Shown piece by piece: positions 26,287 to 32,205 of a stretch of 32,205 nt of DNA. The first letter of the stretch is position 1. Every line of letters begins with the position of its first letter. Origin of the DNA: Chloroflexota bacterium (GTDB lineage: Bacteria; Chloroflexota; Anaerolineae; B4-G1; DUEL01); the NCBI GenBank assembly GCA_011388675.1, contig DROW01000173.1, forward strand, positions 1-32,205, given 5' to 3'. The notes beneath the pieces are model-generated. The model saw only the letters and a program-made list of their open reading frames with translations. It made no database searches and was not told where the DNA came from. The position numbers and the translations under genes are program-made.

Positions 26287-26993
26287 CAGCGATCCTCCTC
26301 CGAAGTTGCAGGCGTGGAGGTCCACCCTAACCGATGGGCGATCTTGGCGTAGGTGGAGAACACGTGCAGCCAGGGGGGGCTGATCCGGCCCTGGATCTCT
26401 CCGTCCCGCAGGCTCTCCAGGAAAGCCGCGGGGGAGTCGAAGGGAGGCAGGGTCACGACTGCCCGGCCGATCTCCCAGGGGGTGTGGGCATCGCTGCCGG
26501 CGGTCACCGGCAGGCCGTGCTGGAGGGCCAGGGCGCGGGCGGCGTCGTTATCCGCCGGGAACAAACAGCGGGCGTTGAACCCCTCCAGAAAGTCGATCCG
26601 GTCCAGCAGATCGAAGGTGGCCCTCCGCATCGCCTCCCGTCGGAGCCGGTCCAGAGGGTGCGAGATGCCGACCACCCCGCCCTGCTCGTGGACCCGATCG
26701 ATGCTTTCCTCCGGCGAGAGCCCGGCGGGGATCGGTCGCCTGAGGAAGTACGCGATCAGTTCCCCGCGGGTGGTGTAGATTTCCTGCCCGACGATGATCC
26801 GTTCCGGGTCCATCTCCTTCAGTTGGAGCGCACCCTCGATGGTGTTGTGATCCGTCACGGCGACGCGGTCCAGCCCCTTCCGGCGGCAGGCACGGAGAAA
26901 GGTTTCCAGCGAGGTCAACCCGTCGCGGGAATACACGGTGTGGGTATGGAGGTCACAGACCCAATGGGAGCGCTCGCCCGACCTCCGGTCCAT
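26286..26993 (-). CDS. PHP domain phosphoesterase
   Basis: VCDLHTHTVYSRDGLTSLETFLRACRRKGLDRVAVTDHNTIEGA; GSDAHTPWEIG. Confidence 0.92.
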   Translation of the reverse strand: MDRRSGERSHWVCDLHTHTVYSRDGLTSLETFLRACRRKGLDRVAVTDHNTIEGALQLKEMDPERIIVGQEIYTTRGELIAYFLRRPIPAGLSPEESIDRVHEQGGVVGISHPLDRLRREAMRRATFDLLDRIDFLEGFNARCLFPADNDAARALALQHGLPVTAGSDAHTPWEIGRAVVTLPPFDSPAAFLESLRDGEIQGRISPPWLHVFSTYAKIAHRLGWTSTPATSEEDR

Positions 26994-27003
26994 CGTGAGG
27001 GGG

Positions 27004-27032
27004 ATTGTACACCACCTCCACGAAGGCTGCAA
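27004..27032 (-). promoter_or_regulatory. Promoter of PHP-PrsW-nucleotidase operon, -10 10 nt from ATG
   Basis: TTGCAG - 17 nt - TACAAT. Confidence 0.55.
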
Positions 27033-27124
27033 CCTCTCGCTGCCACCTTCGGACGTGCGTTCGGATGTCGGCCGGCGAAAGGAAAATGGTGTGGCCGCAG
27101 GGTCGTAGGGGCCGGTGGATAATC

Positions 27125-27153
27125 AAAGCGGGCAGGGGGAACTCCTGCCCGCC
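27125..27153 (-). terminator. Terminator downstream of tRNA-Ser
   Basis: GCGGGCAGG agttcccc CCTGCCCGC TTTGATT on minus strand. Confidence 0.7.
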
Positions 27154-27154
27154 G

Positions 27155-27245
27155 TGGCGGAGGGGGTGGGATTCGAACCCACGGTGACCATAAAGGCCAC
27201 AACGGTTTTCGAGACCGTCCCGATCGTCCACTCCGGCACCCCTCC
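27155..27245 (-). tRNA. tRNA-Ser(CGA), CCA encoded
   Basis: GGAGGGGTGCCGGAGTGG...ACGGT CTCGAAA ACCGT, long variable arm, GTGGGTTCGAATCCCAC, CCCCTCC G CCA. Confidence 0.95.
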
Positions 27246-27268
27246 GTGCGTGGTGTGGACTGGGTTGT

Positions 27269-27757
27269 TCACCGGGCCCGCAGGTCGGCGAAGAAGCGGT
27301 TGAGGAGGGCCCTCGCTTCCTCGGCGAGCACCCCTCGCGTCACCGCGGGACGGTGGTGGAGCCAGGGCTCCCGCAGCAATTCCACCACCGAACCGGCGGC
27401 CCCGGCTTTAGGGTCGTCCGCTCCATAGACCAGGCGGTCGATCTGGGCCTGGACCATCGCCCCGGCGCACATCGGGCACGGCTCCAGCGTGCAGTAGAGC
27501 GTCACTCCCCGGAGCCGCCAGCCGCCCAAAGTGCGGGCCGCCTCCCGCAGGGCGATCATCTCCGCGTGGGCCGTGGGGTCCCGGTCCACCTCCCGTCGGT
27601 TGTGCCCACGCCCCACGATCCGCCCATCCCAAACGGCGACCGCCCCTACCGGCACGTCCCCGTGGGCCAGGGCTTTCTCTGCCTCGGCCAGGGCCTCCGC
27701 CATCCATCTCCGGTCTTCTTCCCGGACGGCCCACCGAGGAAGCCTTTCAACGTCCAC
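27269..27757 (-). CDS. tadA: tRNA adenosine(34) deaminase TadA
   Basis: WMAEALAEAEKALAHGDVPVGAVAVWDGRIVGRGHNRREVDRDPTAHAEMIALREAA...; CTLEPCPMCAGAM; GTG start at 27757. Confidence 0.94.
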   Translation of the reverse strand: MDVERLPRWAVREEDRRWMAEALAEAEKALAHGDVPVGAVAVWDGRIVGRGHNRREVDRDPTAHAEMIALREAARTLGGWRLRGVTLYCTLEPCPMCAGAMVQAQIDRLVYGADDPKAGAAGSVVELLREPWLHHRPAVTRGVLAEEARALLNRFFADLRAR

Positions 27758-27763
27758 GGCGGA

Positions 27764-27792
27764 ATTATAACACAGGGCGCGCGGGGCGGCAA
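27764..27792 (-). promoter_or_regulatory. tadA promoter, -10 6 nt from GTG
   Basis: TTGCCG - 17 nt - TATAAT. Confidence 0.55.
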
Positions 27793-27812
27793 CCTTCCTT
27801 TCCCCTCCTCTC

Positions 27813-27940
27813 AGGGCCATCGCATTTTTGCGCAGGGGGTTTGTTACCCCCCGACCCCTCCCCTGCACCTCTCCCCCTCCCCTCCGCAAGCGGGGGGAGG
27901 GGGGCCTCGGCAGCCGTTCTTGCGAAGATGCGGCAGCCCT
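27813..27940. repeat. Dispersed repeat family 2, MITE-like unit with inverted ends
   Basis: Left AGGGCCATCGCATTTTTGCG; right CAGCCGTTCTTGCGAAGATGCGGCAGCCCT; end-to-end imperfect inverted repeat. Confidence 0.7.
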
Positions 27941-27960
27941 TTTCTTCACGCGGAGGGGAA

Positions 27961-27992
27961 TTGAAAGAGGGGCGCTTCCCGTGCGCCCCTCT
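27961..27992 (-). terminator. groEL terminator
   Basis: AGAGGGGCGC acgggaa GCGCCCCTCT TTCAATT on minus strand. Confidence 0.8.
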
Positions 27993-28033
27993 CCCGTTTT
28001 TGGGTCTGGCCGCTTTTCGGCCCGCCGCGCCGA

Positions 28034-29659
28034 TTAGTACTCCGGCATCGGCGTCTGCTGCTTCTCCTCCTCCGGGATGTCGGTGATGAGCGCCTCGGTG
28101 GAGAGGATCATCGCCGCGATGGAGGCTGCGTTCTCCACCGCACCCTTGGTCACCTTGGCCGGGTCGATGACGCCAGCCTCGACCATATCCACGAACTCCC
28201 CGGTGAGGACGTTGAAGCCGATGCGCGGGTTCTTCTTGTCCTTCTGCATCCGGCGGACCGTGTCCACGATCACCGCGCCGTCGTAGCCGGCGTTCTCGGC
28301 GATCTTCCGCATCGGAGCCTCCAGGGCGGTGCGGAGGATGTTCACGCCGGTCTGCTCGTCGGCGAACTCCATCTTCACCTCGTCCAGCGCTTTGATGGCG
28401 TTCAGGAGCGCCACGCCGCCGCCGGGCACGATGCCCTCCTCCACCGCCGCCCGGGTCGCCGAGAGGGCGTCCTCGACGCGGTGCTTCTTTTCCTTCAATT
28501 CGGTCTCGGTGGCCGCGCCGACGCCGATGATGGCCACGCCGCCAGCCAACTTGGCCAGCCGCTCCTGCAGTTTCTCCCGGTCGTAGTCGGAGGTCGACTT
28601 CTCGATCTCGACCTTGATCTGCTCCATCCGGCCCTTGATGGCTTCCTCGTCGCCGCGGCCGCCGATGATGGTGGTGTCCTCCTTGGTGGAGACCACCTTG
28701 TCGGCCCGACCCAGGTCCTCCAGCGTGGCGCTATCCAGTTTGCGGCCCTCCTCCTCGGTGATCACGTGCCCGCCGGTGAGGATGGCGATGTCGTGGAGCA
28801 TCGCCTTGCGCCGCTCGCCGAAGCCGGGGGCCTTCACCGCCAGGCAGTTGAGCAGGCCGCGCATCTTGTTGAGGACCAGGGTCGCCAGCGCGGAGCCGTC
28901 CACGTCCTCAGCGATGACGACCAGGTTGCGCTCGCCGGCCTGGACCAGTTTCTCCAGGATGGGCATCAGGTCCTCGGCGGCGGAGATCTTCTTGTCGTGG
29001 ATGAGGATATAGGGTTCCTCGATCACCGCCTCCATCGTCTCGGGGTTGGTGACGAAGTAGGGGCTGATGTAACCGCGGTCGAACTGCATACCCTCCACGT
29101 ACTCGGTCTCGAACTCCAGCCCCTTCCCTTCCTCGACGGTGATCACGCCGTCCTTGCCGACCTTGTCCATCACCTCGGCGATCAGTTCGCCGATCTCCCG
29201 ATCCTGCGCGGAGATGGCGGCCACGTTGGCGATCTCCTCCTTGGTGGTCACGTCGATCGCCTGCTCCTCGATCGCCTTCACCACCGCCTTGGCGCCCTCC
29301 AGGATACCCCGCTTGAGCAGCATCGGGTTGGCACCAGCGGCCACGTTCTTCATCCCCTCGGTGATGATGATGTGCGCCAGGAGGGTCGCCGTGGTGGTCC
29401 CATCACCGGCGATGTCGTTCGTCTTGGTGGCCGCCTCTTTCAGCAACTGGGCCCCCATATTCTCGAACGGATCGGGCAGTTCGATCTCTTTGGCCACCGT
29501 CACCCCGTCGTGGGTGATGGTGGGGGAGCCCCACTTCTTGTCCAACGCCACGTTGCGGCCCTTCGGCCCCAGCGTAGTCACCACCGCTTCCGCCAGGGTG
29601 TCGATACCGCGCTTCAGTTTCGCGCGTGCCTCTTCACTGAAAACCAATTGCTTCGCCAT
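28034..29659 (-). CDS. groL: Chaperonin GroEL
   Basis: [73 protein letters not shown]. Confidence 0.98.
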   Translation of the reverse strand: MAKQLVFSEEARAKLKRGIDTLAEAVVTTLGPKGRNVALDKKWGSPTITHDGVTVAKEIELPDPFENMGAQLLKEAATKTNDIAGDGTTTATLLAHIIITEGMKNVAAGANPMLLKRGILEGAKAVVKAIEEQAIDVTTKEEIANVAAISAQDREIGELIAEVMDKVGKDGVITVEEGKGLEFETEYVEGMQFDRGYISPYFVTNPETMEAVIEEPYILIHDKKISAAEDLMPILEKLVQAGERNLVVIAEDVDGSALATLVLNKMRGLLNCLAVKAPGFGERRKAMLHDIAILTGGHVITEEEGRKLDSATLEDLGRADKVVSTKEDTTIIGGRGDEEAIKGRMEQIKVEIEKSTSDYDREKLQERLAKLAGGVAIIGVGAATETELKEKKHRVEDALSATRAAVEEGIVPGGGVALLNAIKALDEVKMEFADEQTGVNILRTALEAPMRKIAENAGYDGAVIVDTVRRMQKDKKNPRIGFNVLTGEFVDMVEAGVIDPAKVTKGAVENAASIAAMILSTEALITDIPEEEKQQTPMPEY

Positions 29660-29700
29660 CGCCTCCTCCTTTTCTCACGGATTTAGGATCTGTCAGTAAC

Positions 29701-30009
29701 CTAGTCTTCCTCAAGGATCGCCAGGATGTCGCTTTCTTTCAGGATGAGAAACTCTTTCCCCTCGGGGGTCTTGAAGGTCGTGCCGGAGTACTTGGCGTAG
29801 ATCACCGTGTCGCCGACCTTCACGTCCATCGGGATGCGCTTGCCTTCCTCGTCCCGACGGCCCGGGCCCACCGCCAGCACCTTGCCCTGCTGCGGCTTCT
29901 CCTTGGCGGTGTCCGGCAACACAAGTTTGCCACCGGCGAAGGTCTGCACCTCTTCTTCGATCGGCTCCACGACCACGCGATCACCCAGCGGCTTGATCTT
30001 GATGCCCAT
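29701..30009 (-). CDS. groES: Co-chaperonin GroES
   Basis: [46 protein letters not shown]. Confidence 0.97.
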   Translation of the reverse strand: MGIKIKPLGDRVVVEPIEEEVQTFAGGKLVLPDTAKEKPQQGKVLAVGPGRRDEEGKRIPMDVKVGDTVIYAKYSGTTFKTPEGKEFLILKESDILAILEED

Positions 30010-30055
30010 CTGTCACCTCCTTGCGAAGATGAAAGGGGTTCACCTCCAATTAAGT

Positions 30056-30082
30056 TTAGCACTCTATGACCAAGAGTGCTAA
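30056..30082. promoter_or_regulatory. CIRCE element (HrcA operator)
   Basis: TTAGCACTC-N9-GAGTGCTAA, exact match. Confidence 0.97.
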
Positions 30083-30092
30083 AAGCGCGCTT

Positions 30093-30122
30093 ATCATACC
30101 ATCATCCAGAAGAATTGTCAAG
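30093..30122 (-). promoter_or_regulatory. groESL sigma70-type promoter
   Basis: TTGACA - 17 nt - TATGAT on minus strand. Confidence 0.85.
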
Positions 30123-30157
30123 GCCTGTCCGGACGGAGGGGCGAGGAAGGGGCTCGA

Positions 30158-30187
30158 CAGCCGTTCTCGCGAGGATGCGATGGCCCT
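30158..30187 (+). repeat. Dispersed repeat family 2, copy 3
   Basis: cagccgttctcgcgaggatgcgatggccct. Confidence 0.75.
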
Positions 30188-30244
30188 GGGGCGTGGAACG
30201 TCTGGCCTGCCTCGCCTGTTCAGGCGGGGCGGACGCCAGCGGTC

Positions 30245-30272
30245 TTGCCTCTCCCAGGGAGTGGGCTATACT
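30245..30272 (+). promoter_or_regulatory. Promoter of PLD-like gene, -10 9 nt from ATG
   Basis: TTGCCT - 16 nt - TATACT. Confidence 0.5.
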
Positions 30273-30281
30273 TGTAACGCG

Positions 30282-31682
30282 ATGGGGAACCCGAGGGAAG
30301 AGCAAGGGATCTTCGAGCGGATTTTCGAGGACGAAAGCCTGACCGCTGATCTGACCGACACGGCGGCCCAACGGCTTCTGGAATGGGCGACCCGAGAGGC
30401 GGAGCGGATCGTGCAAGAGACGGAGGGTTCGTCCAGGGAACGAAAGGCCCGCCTGCACGCCCTGCGGCGGGCGGTACGGAGGATCGCCGAGGAAGCGCGG
30501 GGGAAACCCCCGACCGGGCAACTGGAGTGGGTGCAGGCGCTCCTGGAGGTGGATGCCCGGGCGCTGGAGGAGGGGAAGACAGGGCGGCGTTCCCGGTCGC
30601 GGCCGGGCGGCCTTCTGTTCCTCTCGCTCGTCGTGCTCGCCCTGTTGCTACAGCAGTGCGTCGGAGGGGGATGGTTGGGTCGGCGGCCCGCCCGGGAGAC
30701 CGTTGCCGGCGAGTGGGTTACCGTCTACTTCACCGCCCCACGCTCTCCGGGGGACGGGCCTTCCACCTACACCGGCGGGATCGATGCCGACCTGGTCGCG
30801 TTGATCGACGCCGCGCAGGAACGGGTGGACGTGGCGGCCTACGACCTGGATCTAAAGACGGTGACCGAGGCGCTGATTCGGGCCCACGATGACGACGTCC
30901 AGGTCCGCCTGGTCACCGACGGCGCTCACGCCGACGAGGAGGCCGTAACCCGGCTGCGGGAGGCCGGGATCCCCGTCGTTGCCCGGCCAGAGGAAGATCG
31001 GGGGCTGATGCACGACAAGTTCGTCGTGGTCGACGGGGCCTGGGTATGGACCGGCTCCTGGAACCTGACGGAGAACGGTACGTATCGAAACGACAACAAC
31101 GCTCTCCTCGTTGCCTCCCGGCTGCTGGCCCAGGATTACGCCACCGAGTTCGACGAGATGTTCTCCGGGCTGTTCGGCCCGTCCTCTCCGGATACCACCC
31201 CCTATCCGGTGATCGAAGTGGGAGCGGAGCCGGAGGCCGCCCGTCTCCAGGTGTACTTTGCTCCAGAGGACGGAGCGATGGACGGCATCCTCGACGCGCT
31301 CTCCCGGGCCCGCGACCACGTTCGCTTTATGGCCTACCACTTCACCAGCGCGCGACTGGCGGACGCGCTCATCGACTTGGCCCGGCAGGGGGTCGAGGTG
31401 GAGGGAGTGATCGAGGCACGGACCGTACAGGATGCCTACAGCGAGTTCGACCGGCTGCTGGCTGGCGGCGTGGACGTCGTGACCGACGGGAATCCCTACA
31501 TTATGCATCACAAGGTGCTCATCGTGGATGACCGGATCGTGGTTACCGGCTCGTTCAACTTCACGCTGAGCGCCGACGAGCAGAACGACGAGAACGTCCT
31601 GATCATCCACGATCCAGGGGTGGCTGCGGCCTACATCGAAGAGTTCGAGCGGGTGCTGGAGGTGGCCCGGTCGGCGGAGTGA
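30282..31682 (+). CDS. Membrane-anchored phospholipase D-like protein with two HKD motifs
   Basis: GLMHDKFVVVDGAWVWTGSWNLTENG and IMHHKVLIVDDRIVVTGSFNFTLSADEQNDENVLII; internal TM GGLLFLSLVVLALLLQQCV after ~105 aa. Confidence 0.9.
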   Translation: MGNPREEQGIFERIFEDESLTADLTDTAAQRLLEWATREAERIVQETEGSSRERKARLHALRRAVRRIAEEARGKPPTGQLEWVQALLEVDARALEEGKTGRRSRSRPGGLLFLSLVVLALLLQQCVGGGWLGRRPARETVAGEWVTVYFTAPRSPGDGPSTYTGGIDADLVALIDAAQERVDVAAYDLDLKTVTEALIRAHDDDVQVRLVTDGAHADEEAVTRLREAGIPVVARPEEDRGLMHDKFVVVDGAWVWTGSWNLTENGTYRNDNNALLVASRLLAQDYATEFDEMFSGLFGPSSPDTTPYPVIEVGAEPEAARLQVYFAPEDGAMDGILDALSRARDHVRFMAYHFTSARLADALIDLARQGVEVEGVIEARTVQDAYSEFDRLLAGGVDVVTDGNPYIMHHKVLIVDDRIVVTGSFNFTLSADEQNDENVLIIHDPGVAAAYIEEFERVLEVARSAE

Positions 31683-31686
31683 GGAG

Positions 31687-32205
31687 ATGGGAGGCAAGGG
31701 AGGCAACGCATACCGGCCCAGCACGACCTCACCCGATGCAGAGGTGATCAACAATCTGCCGGGCCTCTATCCGGTGGAGAACTGGCGGGTCTGCTATTGG
31801 GCGGTGCAGGACGACGGTTCTCTCCGCGAGTACGCGGTCACGATCCAGTTACCAGCCGGGTACGCCGCCGTCTGTCCGAAGATCTGGCCGGGCGAGCCCG
31901 GGTGCGTCCTTCGGGTTCGGCGGTGGGGCGTGGCCTGCCGTCCGTCGCTCCTGGAGCAGATCGGCTTCGACCCCACGGTCGCTCTAGGCCCGACGGTGTC
32001 GGACCAGGTGTTGATGAACGTCTACTTCGCCGCCACGCACTTCGACCTTCCGGGTGGGTTCGTCATCGCCGACCCGGACTACCTTCTCCTGCTCTTCGAT
32101 CCAGAGGGCGTGCTCAAAGGCAGTTCCGCCTGGGGGATCAGTTATCTCGGAGCGCTGGCTTACCTCGTCTCCGGTGGGCGCGTGGTCTCCGATTTCCAGC
32201 GCACG
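31687..32205 (+). CDS. Uncharacterised protein, partial at right edge
   Basis: ATG 4 nt after PLD stop, open to end: MGGKGGNAYRPSTTSPDAEVINNLPGLYPVENWRVCYWAVQDDGSLREYAVTIQLPAGYAAVCPKIWPGEPGCVLRVRRWGV...; absent from ORF track. Confidence 0.7.
   Translation, partial: MGGKGGNAYRPSTTSPDAEVINNLPGLYPVENWRVCYWAVQDDGSLREYAVTIQLPAGYAAVCPKIWPGEPGCVLRVRRWGVACRPSLLEQIGFDPTVALGPTVSDQVLMNVYFAATHFDLPGGFVIADPDYLLLLFDPEGVLKGSSAWGISYLGALAYLVSGGRVVSDFQRT

Noticed and set aside
27758-27949. 64-aa N-terminal extension of TadA in the ORF track
   Set aside because: Consists of translated dispersed repeat and runs across the tadA promoter; real start is GTG 27757.
28481-29686. 401-aa plus-strand ORF opposite groEL
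   Set aside because: Antisense shadow ORF of GroEL caused by high GC; low-complexity, no recognisable motifs.
30066-30281. 72-aa N-terminal extension of the PLD protein
   Set aside because: Overlaps CIRCE, the groESL promoter and a repeat copy; ATG 30282 has its own promoter.

Overview
A GC-rich window dominated by bacterial housekeeping genes. Gene content and style (lgt, groESL with CIRCE, ffh-rpsP-khpA-rimM, GerW-family protein, PrsW, LCP protein with a Pro/Thr stalk) suggest a Chloroflexota-like genome, but that is inference. I support about 30 CDSs and one tRNA-Ser(CGA) with encoded CCA. The left edge cuts a NuoN/M-like membrane protein that the ORF track misses, and the right edge cuts an uncharacterised protein. 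I see no phage, transposase, CRISPR array, biosynthetic cluster or obvious new enzymatic system. The unexplained signal is mostly intergenic: (i) a dispersed CACAGAG-type inverted-repeat family, 4 copies; (ii) a second dispersed repeat (CAGCCGTTCTTGCGAAGATGCGATGGCCCT-like), 3 loci, one a MITE-like unit with inverted ends; (iii) a 7-unit 22-23 bp array of small hairpins; (iv) an orphan minus-strand promoter plus terminator framing a ~110 nt candidate RNA downstream of a zinc-ribbon gene; (v) a recurrent layout with the -10 box 6-10 nt before the start codon, predicting leaderless mRNAs for at least six genes; (vi) a terminator-like hairpin inside the annotated 5' end of rimM. Protein-level curiosities are a hicBA module where trmD-rplS usually follow rimM, a GerW-like tandem pair, a membrane-anchored dual-HKD PLD protein, and C-terminal extensions on FabH and S16. 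All assignments come from reading the sequence and motif memory; no searches were run.
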